Positions 1 through 10,222 of a DNA stretch of 64,000 bases are shown in pieces. A program made the translations under genes and the position numbers. This DNA is from Aureimonas altamirensis. GTDB lineage: Bacteria > Pseudomonadota > Alphaproteobacteria > Rhizobiales > Rhizobiaceae. Every line of letters starts with the position of its first letter. Positions within the stretch are counted from its first letter, which is position 1. Under the pieces are notes generated by a model. The model searched no databases, had not been told where the DNA came from, and saw only the letters and a list, made by a program, of their open reading frames with translations. The DNA is taken from the NCBI RefSeq assembly GCF_001463885.1, contig NZ_BBWQ01000018.1, positions 310,001-374,000 on the forward strand. The letters run 5' to 3'.

Positions 1-2
1 TG

Positions 3-278
3 GATGTGAGCGGGCCGTTCGATTCGGACGATGGCGACGTTCTGACCGACTGGGCGCTGGCCGGGCGCGGCATCGTGATGAAGCCCCGCTTCGAGGTGGA
101 GCCTTATTTGCGCTCCGGCCGGCTGCAGGTCGTGCTACCGCAGGCACCCCCGCCTGCCGTACAGCTTGCGGCGGTCTATCCGCACCGCAAGTTCCAGGAC
201 CCCAAGCTGCGGCTGTTTCTGGAGTTCATGGTAGCGCGCTGCCAGCGCATGGTGCGCGATGCGCTGGCAGCCGCGTGA
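3..278 (+). CDS. LysR-type regulator, C-terminal part (cut by window edge)
   Basis: Only the last 91 residues of the effector-binding domain are inside the window; the helix-turn-helix lies to the left. The fragment aligns by eye with the end of the LysR protein encoded at 11831-12751. Both have a DWALAG/EWALAG-like helix, a PRFEVE/PRFEVA strand, a run of prolines and a YPH followed by NPKL/DPKL near the C-terminus. So it is a paralogue of that regulator. It lies next to the uric-acid genes, which suggests a role in purine catabolism (inference). Whether the gene is intact upstream cannot be seen. Confidence 0.85.
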   Translation, partial: DVSGPFDSDDGDVLTDWALAGRGIVMKPRFEVEPYLRSGRLQVVLPQAPPPAVQLAAVYPHRKFQDPKLRLFLEFMVARCQRMVRDALAAA

Positions 279-289
279 TGGCGAGGCCG

Positions 290-652
290 TCAGCTACCCC
301 GGTAGGTGGAGTAGCTGAACGGAGAGATCAGCAGCGGTACGTGATAATGCGCCGCTTCTGCCATGCCGAAGCGGATCGGCACACGGTCCAGGAACAGCGG
401 TTCCGAAAGGCCGGGCGCGGTGCTTTTCAGATAATCGCCGGCATGGAAAAGCAGCTCGTACACACCGGTGGAGAAGTCCGCGCCGGACAGGATGGGCCCA
501 TCGCACCGGCCGTCATCATTGGTGACGACCGTCTTCAGGTGAACGCGGCTATCCCCGTCCAGCCGGAACAGCTCTATGCGCATGCCGGCGGCCGGACGCC
601 CGGTTGCCGTATCCAGAACATGCGTGGTCAACCGTCCTGTCGTATCGGCCAT
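290..652 (-). CDS. uraH: 5-hydroxyisourate hydrolase (transthyretin-like)
   Basis: The 120-residue product hydrolyses 5-hydroxyisourate, the product of urate oxidation, to OHCU. The N-terminal [14 protein letters not shown] segment is the hallmark of the family and carries the first active-site His. The protein ends in the YRGS signature that distinguishes HIU hydrolases from vertebrate transthyretin. I chose the ATG at 652 because an AGAGAGG-like ribosome site precedes it; an in-frame start 27 bases upstream would add only an unconserved tail. It is transcribed away from the puuE-uraD fusion gene and shares its promoter region. The next enzyme of the pathway, UraD, is encoded in that fusion. 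Confidence 0.93.
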   Translation of the reverse strand: MADTTGRLTTHVLDTATGRPAAGMRIELFRLDGDSRVHLKTVVTNDDGRCDGPILSGADFSTGVYELLFHAGDYLKSTAPGLSEPLFLDRVPIRFGMAEAAHYHVPLLISPFSYSTYRGS

Positions 653-727
653 GGGATCCTCTCTCTTTTCGACTTGCACAGGATACCCTAACGCCGGAAC
701 CGAAACCTCATGGATGCTGTCCGGCAG

Positions 728-741
728 GAAAGACTTTCAAA
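728..741. promoter_or_regulatory. Palindrome GAAAGACTTTCAAA in the uraH/puuE divergent promoter
   Basis: GAAAG-A-CTTTC is a 5-bp inverted repeat about 70 bases upstream of the PuuE-UraD start and 75 bases from the uraH start. The 13-base string AAAGACTTTCAAA occurs again at 4191-4203, before the NCS2 permease, and a shorter AAGACTTTA occurs at 11772-11780 in the xdhA/LysR intergenic region. Recurrence at three purine promoters suggests a shared operator. This is inference from sequence only. Confidence 0.4.
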
Positions 742-809
742 TTCGTGGGGGTGAATGCGGCCGGGCAAGCTATTCTAACCTCGATTTCGAGTGGAATGGA
801 GACGACGCT

Positions 810-2255
810 ATGGGCACCGCCGACCGTTATGTACGCAACATGCGGGGTTATGGACCAAACCCGCCCGATGCGCGCTGGCCGGGGGGCGCCAAAGTGGCCG
901 TATCCTTCGTCGTCAATTACGAGGAAGGCGGCGAGAACAACGTGCTGCACGGGGATGCCGCTTCGGAGGCTTTCCTGTCCGAGATCGTCGGCGCGGCGCC
1001 GTGGCCGGGCAAGCGCCACTGGAACATGGAATCCATCTACGAGTACGGCGCGCGCGTCGGCTTCTGGCGGCTGCACCGGCTGTTCACGCAGAGTGCCGTG
1101 CCGGTAACGGTGTACGGGGTGGCAACCGCGCTTGCCCGCTCGCCCGAGCAGGTCGAGGCCATGAAGGCCGCCGATTGGGAGATCGCATCGCACGGCCTGC
1201 GCTGGATCGACTATCGCGACCATGCCGAGGCCGACGAGGCGAAAGACCTGGACGAGGCGATCCGGCTGCATACCGAAGTCGTGGGCGAGCGTCCGACCGG
1301 CCTGTATCTCGGCCGCACATCGAGCTGGTCGGTGCGGCTGGCCGCAGCGGAAAAGGGCTTCGTCTGGATATCGGACACCTATGACGACGACCTGCCCTAC
1401 TGGCTCGACCATGATGGCCACGGCAATGGCATAGACCCGCAGCTCGTGTTGCCCTACACGCTCGACGCCAACGACATGCGCTTCGCCACGCCGCAAGGCT
1501 TCAACACCGGCGAGCAGTTCTTCACCTATCTCAAGGATGCCTTCGACACGCATTATGCCGAAGGCGCGGAAGGCCGCCCGTCGATGATGACCATCGGCCT
1601 GCACTGCCGCCTGATCGGGCGGCCGGGCCGCTTTGCCGCGCTCCGCCGCTTCGTGGAATATGTCAGGGGCCATGAGGACGTCTGGATTGCCCGGCGTATC
1701 GACATTGCGCGGCACTGGATTGCAGGACATCCCTACCAGGCACCGTCGCTGCGGCCATCGCGGATGGCGCGGGCGGATTTCGTCACCCGCTTCGGCTCGA
1801 TCTACGAGCATTCGCCCTTCATCGCCGAACGGGCTTTCGACCTGGAGCTTGGGCCCGCGCATGACAGCGCGGCCGGCCTTGCCAACGCCCTGGCCCGCGC
1901 CTTCCGTTCGTCCAGCGCAGAGGAAAGGCTGGGCGTTCTGCAGGCCCACCCCGATCTGGCCGGCAAGCTTGCCGCGGCAAAGCGGCTGACCGACGAGTCC
2001 ACGCGGGAGCAGGCATCGGCCGGACTGGATGCCCTGACCGATGACGAAAGGGCGAAGTTCACGCAGCTCAACGAGGCCTATGTGGCCAAGTTCGGCTTTC
2101 CCTTCATCATTGCCGTGCGCGACCACGACAAGGCGTCCATCCTGTCGGCTTTCGAGCAACGCCTTTCGAACGACCGCGACAGCGAACTGGCCACCGCCTG
2201 CCGGCAGGTGGAGCGGATCGCGACCCTGCGCCTCAAGGAGATCCTCCCGCAATGA
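810..2255 (+). CDS. Allantoinase PuuE fused to OHCU decarboxylase UraD
   Basis: The 481-residue product carries two consecutive purine-catabolic enzymes. Residues about 1-310 are a PuuE-type allantoinase of the polysaccharide-deacetylase fold (NYEEGGE, IASHGLRWIDY, TIGLHCRLIGRPGR), which opens the allantoin ring to give allantoate. Residues about 315-481 are the helical OHCU decarboxylase (FVTRFGSIYEHSPF, HPDLAGK, FGFPFI), which makes S-allantoin. UraD feeds PuuE, so the fusion joins adjacent steps, with the later enzyme first in the chain. The ATG at 810 follows GGAG and matches the usual PuuE N-terminus; the open frame extends further upstream without homology. The stop overlaps the next start by four bases (ATGA). 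Confidence 0.92.
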   Translation: MGTADRYVRNMRGYGPNPPDARWPGGAKVAVSFVVNYEEGGENNVLHGDAASEAFLSEIVGAAPWPGKRHWNMESIYEYGARVGFWRLHRLFTQSAVPVTVYGVATALARSPEQVEAMKAADWEIASHGLRWIDYRDHAEADEAKDLDEAIRLHTEVVGERPTGLYLGRTSSWSVRLAAAEKGFVWISDTYDDDLPYWLDHDGHGNGIDPQLVLPYTLDANDMRFATPQGFNTGEQFFTYLKDAFDTHYAEGAEGRPSMMTIGLHCRLIGRPGRFAALRRFVEYVRGHEDVWIARRIDIARHWIAGHPYQAPSLRPSRMARADFVTRFGSIYEHSPFIAERAFDLELGPAHDSAAGLANALARAFRSSSAEERLGVLQAHPDLAGKLAAAKRLTDESTREQASAGLDALTDDERAKFTQLNEAYVAKFGFPFIIAVRDHDKASILSAFEQRLSNDRDSELATACRQVERIATLRLKEILPQ

Positions 2256-3100
2256 ACGCAAAGACGATGAACCGCAGCTATTACGCGCCCACCGGCGGGC
2301 TGCCGCCGCAGACGCAACTGCTGACCGACAGGGCGGTGTTCACAGAGGCCTATGCCGTCATTCCGAAGGGCACGATGAGCGACATCGTGACCAGCCTTCT
2401 GCCGCACTGGACCGGAACCCGTCTGTGGGTATTGTCGCGCCCATTGTCCGGCTTTGCGGAAACCTTCTCCCAGTACATCATGGAAGTGCAGCCGGGCGGC
2501 GGCTCCGACCGGCCCGAGAGCGACCCGGACGCCGAGGGCGTACTCTTCGTGGTCGAGGGGGAGATCACCGTCAGCGTAGACGGGGAAGCCCATCGCCTGC
2601 ATGCCGGCTGCTACGCCTATCTGCCGCCATCCAGCAACTGGACCCTGTCCAACGGAGGCGATCGCGTTGCGCGGTTCCACTGGGTGCGCAAGGCCTACGA
2701 GGCGGTCGATGGTATCGACGTGCCGGAGCCGCTGTTCCTCGACGAAGCCTCGATTGCGCCGACGCCCATGCCGGGCACCGACGGCAAGTGGGCGACAACA
2801 CGCTTCGTCGACCCGGCCGACCTTCGGCACGACATGCACGTGACCATCGTCACGTTGCAGCCGGGCGCGGTCATCCCCTTCGCCGAAACCCATGTCATGG
2901 AACACGGGCTCTACGTGCTGGAGGGCAAGGCCGTCTACCACCTCAACCAGGACTGGGTAGAGGTCGAGGCCGGCGATTACATGTGGCTGCGCGCCTTCTG
3001 CCCGCAAGCCTGCTATGCGGGCGGCCCGGGCAATTTCCGCTATCTTCTCTACAAGGACGTCAACCGCCACATGGCGCTACCGCGTCGGGGCCGGGCATGA
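2252..3100 (+). CDS. (S)-ureidoglycine aminohydrolase (bicupin)
   Basis: This 282-residue protein has two cupin domains. The N-terminal one is around residues 65-150, and the C-terminal one around 195-270 contains PFAETHVMEHGLYVLEG, the metal-binding His/Glu set typical of UGHY (AllE/YlbA). The enzyme removes ammonia from ureidoglycine to give S-ureidoglycolate. Both ends overlap neighbours by four bases (ATGA), so it is translationally coupled between the PuuE-UraD fusion and ureidoglycolate lyase. Position in the pathway and homology agree. Allantoate amidohydrolase, which would supply its substrate, is not in this window. Confidence 0.9.
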   Translation: MNAKTMNRSYYAPTGGLPPQTQLLTDRAVFTEAYAVIPKGTMSDIVTSLLPHWTGTRLWVLSRPLSGFAETFSQYIMEVQPGGGSDRPESDPDAEGVLFVVEGEITVSVDGEAHRLHAGCYAYLPPSSNWTLSNGGDRVARFHWVRKAYEAVDGIDVPEPLFLDEASIAPTPMPGTDGKWATTRFVDPADLRHDMHVTIVTLQPGAVIPFAETHVMEHGLYVLEGKAVYHLNQDWVEVEAGDYMWLRAFCPQACYAGGPGNFRYLLYKDVNRHMALPRRGRA

Positions 3101-3609
3101 GCCCCGTCGTGACGGCCAGGCCGCTGACACGCGCGGCCTTTGCCCCCTATGGCGATGTGCTGGATACCGATTGGACGAATCACTATCCGATCAATGCCGG
3201 CCGCTGCGAGCGCTTCCACGAGCTGGCGCGCATCGAAACCATCGGCGAGGATGCGCGGGCCATCCTGTCGATCTTCTGCGGCACACCCTACGACATGCCC
3301 CTCACCCTGACGCTGGTGGAGCGGCACCCGCTGGGTAGCCAGGCCTTCATGCCGATGGACGGGCGGCCTTTCCTGGTGGTCGTCTGCCCGGACGAGGATG
3401 GCCGGCCCGGCCGTCCGGAGGCGTTCGTGACGGCCCCGGGACAAGGGGTCAACTACCATCGCAATGTCTGGCACGGCGTGCTGACGCCGCTTGGGCAACC
3501 GCAGAACTTCATCGTGGCCGACCGGGGCGGAAGCGGCAACAATCTTGAAGAGTTCACCCTGGACGAGCCCTTCACAATCGCGCTTCCGAAGGACATGGCC
3601 CATGAATAG
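3097..3609 (+). CDS. allA: Ureidoglycolate lyase
   Basis: The 170-residue cupin-like protein splits S-ureidoglycolate into glyoxylate and urea, the last step of the ureide pathway. The family motif is seen near the C-terminal third (GQGVNYHRNVWHGVLTPL), together with RPFLVVVCPDEDG. The ATG at 3097 overlaps the previous stop by four bases and gives the normal family length; the open frame upstream is a shadow of the preceding gene. The next gene begins eight bases before its stop. Urea made here could be handled by nitrogen genes elsewhere in the genome; no urease is encoded in the window. Confidence 0.9.
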   Translation: MSPVVTARPLTRAAFAPYGDVLDTDWTNHYPINAGRCERFHELARIETIGEDARAILSIFCGTPYDMPLTLTLVERHPLGSQAFMPMDGRPFLVVVCPDEDGRPGRPEAFVTAPGQGVNYHRNVWHGVLTPLGQPQNFIVADRGGSGNNLEEFTLDEPFTIALPKDMAHE

Positions 3610-4192
3610 TGAGATGATCGACCGGCTGTTCGACGTGATCGAGCAGGACATCGTCCCCAGGACACGCGCCGGCGTCGCCGCCGGCAACAAGGTGTTCGGA
3701 GCGGCGATCCTGCGCAAGGACGATCTGTCGGTGGTGGTGGCGGAAACCAACAACGAGCTGGAAAATCCGCTTTGGCATGGCGAGATGCATGCGCTGAAGC
3801 GCTTTTACGAAATGCGCAAGGAAGACAGGCCCGACACGCGGGACTGCGTCTTCCTGTCGACGCACGAGCCGTGCACCCTTTGCCTGTCGGCGATCACCTG
3901 GGCCGGGTTCGACAATTTCTCCTACTTCTTCAGCCACGAGGATTCACGGGATGCCTTCGCCATCCCGCATGACCTTGCCATCCTGAAGGAAGTGTTCGGG
4001 CTGGAGCCGGGCGGCTACCGCCGCACCAACGCCTATTGGACAAGCACCGCCCTTGCCGGCGCGGTGGAGGCGGCGCCCGATGGCGCACGGCCCCGGCTGC
4101 GGGCCCGCGCGGATGCCATCCGTTCGGCATATGACGGGCTTTCGGGCACGTATCAGGCGTCCAAGGCCGGCAACGACATTCCCTTGTCGTAA
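3602..4192 (+). CDS. CMP/dCMP-type zinc deaminase in the ureide operon
   Basis: The 196-residue product is a member of the cytidine/deoxycytidylate deaminase superfamily. The zinc site is visible as WHGEMHAL (His and catalytic Glu) and HEPCTLC (two Cys ligands). It starts inside the allA stop region, so it belongs to the same transcript. Small nucleoside/guanine deaminases have this fold, but GuaD, an unrelated amidohydrolase-type guanine deaminase, is encoded nearby, so a second guanine deaminase would be redundant. It is longer than the usual 150-160 residues, with a C-terminal extension rich in Arg and Ala. The substrate is not resolved; a purine or a ureide-derived compound is the contextual guess. 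Confidence 0.8.
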   Translation: MNSEMIDRLFDVIEQDIVPRTRAGVAAGNKVFGAAILRKDDLSVVVAETNNELENPLWHGEMHALKRFYEMRKEDRPDTRDCVFLSTHEPCTLCLSAITWAGFDNFSYFFSHEDSRDAFAIPHDLAILKEVFGLEPGGYRRTNAYWTSTALAGAVEAAPDGARPRLRARADAIRSAYDGLSGTYQASKAGNDIPLS

Positions 4193-4203
4193 AGACTTTC
4201 AAA
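4191..4203. promoter_or_regulatory. Second copy of AAAGACTTTCAAA, before the NCS2 permease
   Basis: The 13 bases are identical to 729-741. Here the copy overlaps the deaminase stop codon and lies about 145 bases before the permease start. Exact repetition of 13 bases upstream of two purine genes is unlikely by chance and suggests a regulator site. No binding protein can be assigned from the sequence. Confidence 0.4.
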
Positions 4204-4345
4204 CCGACTGACGGAAATGCGCGAGCGGAACCCAGAGTAGGCTCGCTGTGATCGGCCCTGCCCCAGATAACAACAAAACGGGGGCATGGCCGAGATGCGC
4301 CGCATGGCGCATCATGATCAGGACAAACAGGGAGGACCGTTCCTG

Positions 4346-5848
4346 ATGACCCCCAATTCCATTGGCGCCGATACCGCCGGCCCGCAGACGGGCGTTCATC
4401 CCGTAGACGAGATGCTGCCGGCCCCCAAGCTGTTCACGCTGGGCCTGCAACACGTGCTGGTCATGTATGCCGGCGCGGTGGCCGTGCCGCTTATCGTCGG
4501 CCGCGCCTTGCAGCTTACGCCGACACAGGTGGCCCTTCTGATCTCGGCGGACCTGTTCGTCTGCGGCATCGTCACGCTTATCCAGTCGCTCGGCGCGACA
4601 CGCTGGTTCGGCATCAAGATGCCGGTGATGATGGGCGTCACCTTCGCGGCGGTCGGCCCGATGGTCGCCATCGGTACGGCCAACCCCGGCGTCGACGGCG
4701 CACGCATGATCTTCGGCTCGATCATCGCCGCAGGCTTCATCGCCATCTTTCTGGCGCCACTGGTGGCGCGGATGCTGCGCTTCTTTCCGCCGGTGGTGAC
4801 GGGCTCCATCATCCTCGTCATCGGCGTGACGCTGATGCGCGTCGGCATAGACTGGGTCTTCGGCATTCAGCGCGGCCCCACCGCACCCCAGGTGGTGGAC
4901 CCGGCGCATGCGGCGTGGCTGCAGGCCGCCGCCGCCAATGCCCCGGCAATGCCGGACGGGCTGAGGCTGGCCGCGACCGTGGACAACCCGGCCTATGCCC
5001 AGCCCTCGCACATCGCCATTTCGGCCCTCGTGCTGGTCGTAGTGCTGCTGATCGCCCGGTATGGCCGCGGGTTCCTGTCCAATATCTGCGTCCTGATCGG
5101 CATCGTGCTCGGCGGCGTCGTGGCCGCGCTTGCCGGCATGATGGACTTTTCCCATGTGGGAAGTGCCGGCTGGTTCGCCTTCGTCACGCCGTTCAGCTTC
5201 GGCACGCCCATCTTCGAGCCGGTCATGATCGCGACCATGGTGCTGGTGATGATCGTGACCCTGATCGAGTCCACCGGCATGTTCCTGGCCTTGAGCGACC
5301 TGACCGGGCGCAAGCTGACCCGGCCCATGCTGGAGGCCGGCCTGCGCACCGATGGCCTCGGAACCGTCATCGGCGGCATCTTCAACACCTTTCCCTACAC
5401 GTCCTTCTCTCAGAATGTCGGCCTTGTGGGCGTTACCGGTATCCGCTCCCGCTATGTCTGCGCCGCCGGCGGCGTCATCCTGATATGCCTGGGGCTCGTC
5501 CCCAAGATGGGCGCCCTCGCCGAAGCCATTCCGACCTTCGTCCTGGGTGGCGCGGGCATCGTCATGTTCGGCATGGTGGCGGCGACGGGAGTGCGCATCC
5601 TGGGCGCCGGTGCGGACTTTGCCCGTAACCGCCACAACATGTTCATCGTTGCGGTCAGCCTGGGCTTCGGCATGATCCCGATGGTCGCGCCGCATTTCCT
5701 GATGTGGATGCCGCATGCGCTGCACCCGCTGATCGAATCCGGCATCCTGCTGGCCAGCATATCGGCCGTGGCGTTGAACGCGTTCTTCAACGGTGCCGGC
5801 GCAACGGAAGCGGATCTGCGTGCCGCGGCGCAGGTGGCAGAGCACTGA
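4346..5848 (+). CDS. NCS2 family nucleobase (xanthine/urate) permease
   Basis: This 500-residue, multi-pass membrane protein belongs to the nucleobase:cation symporter-2 family. The signature QNVGLVGVTGIRSRYV around residues 355-370 and the LIESTGMFLALSDLTGRKL segment match UraA/PbuX/UacT-like carriers. It imports a purine such as xanthine or uric acid with H+ or Na+ (family knowledge; the substrate is inferred from the neighbourhood). The start at 4346 is set by GGAGG at 4331-4335. Its 3' end runs 62 bases into the convergent guanine deaminase gene, so both C-terminal coding segments share DNA. Confidence 0.9.
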   Translation: MTPNSIGADTAGPQTGVHPVDEMLPAPKLFTLGLQHVLVMYAGAVAVPLIVGRALQLTPTQVALLISADLFVCGIVTLIQSLGATRWFGIKMPVMMGVTFAAVGPMVAIGTANPGVDGARMIFGSIIAAGFIAIFLAPLVARMLRFFPPVVTGSIILVIGVTLMRVGIDWVFGIQRGPTAPQVVDPAHAAWLQAAAANAPAMPDGLRLAATVDNPAYAQPSHIAISALVLVVVLLIARYGRGFLSNICVLIGIVLGGVVAALAGMMDFSHVGSAGWFAFVTPFSFGTPIFEPVMIATMVLVMIVTLIESTGMFLALSDLTGRKLTRPMLEAGLRTDGLGTVIGGIFNTFPYTSFSQNVGLVGVTGIRSRYVCAAGGVILICLGLVPKMGALAEAIPTFVLGGAGIVMFGMVAATGVRILGAGADFARNRHNMFIVAVSLGFGMIPMVAPHFLMWMPHALHPLIESGILLASISAVALNAFFNGAGATEADLRAAAQVAEH

Positions 5849-7148
5849 CCGCTTCCACACGGTCGACTGCGCCACCCTTGAGAGCCCTGCCGGCGACGTA
5901 GGTTTCGACGACGGCACGGTCATCGCCCATGGTCTGCAGGATGAACAGCTCATCCTCCAGGCAGCGGGCACGCTCCGCCCGCAGCGCCATGGCGGGCGTG
6001 GCAGCCGGATCGAGAACGACGATATCGGCGGCGCTGCCATCGGCCAGCGTGCCGATATAGTGTGCCAGTCCGAGCGCCAGCGCGTTGCCGCGCGTCGCCT
6101 TGTGGAACCCGGCCAGAATGCCCAGCTTGTCGCCGCGAAGCTGCCGCACATCATAGGCCGCCGCGAGGGTGCGCAGCATCGAATAGGAGGTGCCTGCACC
6201 GATATCCGTGGCGATGGCACTGACGATACCGCGCCCTTCCAGCGTCCGCCCGGCAAACAGGCCGGAGCCGAGGAACAGGTTGGAGGTCGGGCAATGGACG
6301 GCGCGCGCGCCGCTTTCCGCCATGCGCTCTATCTCCCGCTCTTCCAGATGGATGGCATGGGCCAGATGCAGGCGCGGCGACAGGAGGCCGACGCTTTCGT
6401 AGATATCCAGATAATCGCGAGCCTTCGGATAGAGCGACAGCGTATACGCGATCTCGGCAAGGTTTTCCGAAAGGTGCGTCTGCACGATGCAATCGGGGTG
6501 TTCACGCGCCAGGGCGCCGGCCGCTTCGAGCTGGCCTTGCGTCGACGTGATCGCGAAGCGCGGCGTGATCGCATAGGCAAGCCTGCCGCGCCCATGCCAC
6601 CGGGCGATCAGGGCCTTGCTATCGTCATAGCTGGACTGCGCCGTATCCAGGACGCTGTCCGGCGCGTTCCGGTCCATCATCGTCTTTCCGGCCACCAGGC
6701 ACATGTTGCGCGCCTCGGCGGCGGCCATCAGCGCGTCGACGGACGTCGCGTGGCTGGAGCCGAAGGCCAGCGCCGTCGTGGTGCCGTTGCGCGAAAATTC
6801 GTCCAGGATGAACTCCGCCATCCGCTGGGCGTGGGCCGCATCGCAAAAACGCCCTTCCTCCGGGAAGACGTAGCTGTTGAGCCAGTCGAGAAGCTGCTCG
6901 CCCCAGCTTGCCACCACCTGCACCTGCGGAAAGTGGATATGGGCGTCGATGAAGCCGGGCATCAGGATATGCGGGCGATGATCCACCACGCGCGCACCGC
7001 GTCCGTCCATATCGGAAAAAGGACCGCTGGCGACGATACGCCCATGCTCGATCAGGATTGCGCCATCCTCGATCCACCGGTGAGTGTTCGTGTCCGTCTC
7101 CGGATCGCCGTGGAAATCAAGCAGGCGTCCGCGCAGCAACGTCTTCAT
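5787..7148 (-). CDS. guaD: Guanine deaminase
   Basis: The 453-residue amidohydrolase converts guanine to xanthine and ammonia. The metal site is visible in order: PGFIDAHIHFPQ (HxH), a His in IVQTHLSEN, a His in LAHAIHLEE and an Asp in AIATDIGAGTSYSML. The HFPQ and WLNSYVFPEE motifs are typical of GuaD rather than other amidohydrolases. Its start lies 32 bases upstream of the xdhC stop, so it is the last gene of an xdhABC-guaD operon and supplies xanthine to the dehydrogenase encoded upstream. The 3' end overlaps the convergent NCS2 permease gene by 62 bases. Confidence 0.93.
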   Translation of the reverse strand: MKTLLRGRLLDFHGDPETDTNTHRWIEDGAILIEHGRIVASGPFSDMDGRGARVVDHRPHILMPGFIDAHIHFPQVQVVASWGEQLLDWLNSYVFPEEGRFCDAAHAQRMAEFILDEFSRNGTTTALAFGSSHATSVDALMAAAEARNMCLVAGKTMMDRNAPDSVLDTAQSSYDDSKALIARWHGRGRLAYAITPRFAITSTQGQLEAAGALAREHPDCIVQTHLSENLAEIAYTLSLYPKARDYLDIYESVGLLSPRLHLAHAIHLEEREIERMAESGARAVHCPTSNLFLGSGLFAGRTLEGRGIVSAIATDIGAGTSYSMLRTLAAAYDVRQLRGDKLGILAGFHKATRGNALALGLAHYIGTLADGSAADIVVLDPAATPAMALRAERARCLEDELFILQTMGDDRAVVETYVAGRALKGGAVDRVEAVSALPPAPRHADPLPLRRHR

Positions 7149-7893
7149 GGTTTTCTTCCTTCATATCAGCGGGGCCGAACAGCCCCATCAACTCGGCGGC
7201 GGTAAACGCGGCGATGACTTCCGGACGCTTGTCCCTGGAGAAGCCCGCGCCGATAGGGCAGGTCAGCCCGGTGTCCGAAAGGCCGGGCACGGACCGACGC
7301 AGCCATGAGCGGAAGCTGGCCCGCTTGGTGGAAGAGCCGATCATGCCGACATAGGCCGCATCGCCGCGCCCCAACGCCTCCGCAGCCAGGAGAAAGTCGA
7401 GCGCATGGTCGTGCGTCAGGATCACGTAGGCCGTGTTGGCCGGCGCGGCGCGCACCTCGGCCTCCGGAATGGGCGTCAGCACCCGCTCGATCCCGTCGGG
7501 CAGCAGCGAAAGCTCATCCGTGCGCGGATCGATGACGCGGAAGGCAACCGGAAGCAGCGACAGGGCCCGTGCAAGGGCGCGTCCGACATGCCCGGCGCCG
7601 AAGATCAGAACCGTCGGCAGGTTTGGTGCGGGGGCATCCTCGCCCTCGGTGCCGGTCAGTTGCAGCGTGACGTGTCCGCCGCAGCATTGGCCGATGGCCG
7701 GCCCCAGCGGAACCTCCATCCGCAGCGCGCCGCCGCCGGCCGCAAGAAGGCGTCGCGCCTCCGCGATGGCCATGTATTCGAGCTGTCCGCCGCCGATGGT
7801 CCCGACGAGGCGATCGGCATGCACGTCCATGAAGGTCCCGGACTCGCGGGGGGCAGAGCCACGGACCCGCACGATGGCGACACGCACGAACAT
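7117..7893 (-). CDS. xdhC: Xanthine dehydrogenase accessory protein XdhC
   Basis: XdhC binds molybdenum cofactor, promotes its sulfuration and inserts it into xanthine dehydrogenase (family knowledge). Visible features are VRGSAPRESG at the N-terminus, IGGGQLEYMAI around residues 35-45, and a Rossmann-type nucleotide loop, IFGAGHVGRALARAL, near residue 100. The ATG at 7893 follows the xdhB stop after one base; a GTG at 7905 would add four residues and overlap xdhB. The N-terminus is about 15 residues shorter than in many XdhC proteins. Close packing with xdhB and guaD shows one transcript. Confidence 0.9.
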   Translation of the reverse strand: MFVRVAIVRVRGSAPRESGTFMDVHADRLVGTIGGGQLEYMAIAEARRLLAAGGGALRMEVPLGPAIGQCCGGHVTLQLTGTEGEDAPAPNLPTVLIFGAGHVGRALARALSLLPVAFRVIDPRTDELSLLPDGIERVLTPIPEAEVRAAPANTAYVILTHDHALDFLLAAEALGRGDAAYVGMIGSSTKRASFRSWLRRSVPGLSDTGLTCPIGAGFSRDKRPEVIAAFTAAELMGLFGPADMKEENHEDVAARTPA

Positions 7894-7894
7894 G

Positions 7895-10218
<2,324 letters not shown>

Positions 10219-10222
<4 letters not shown>

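Noticed and set aside
4193-4345. Possible purine riboswitch before the NCS2 permease
   Set aside because: No purine-aptamer core or three-way junction pattern could be recognised; only a short palindromic repeat was seen.
4199-6256. 685-codon minus-strand frame opposite the NCS2 permease gene
   Set aside because: Rich in His, Asp and Arg with no domain; it is the antisense shadow of a high-GC gene whose plus-strand product is a clear permease.
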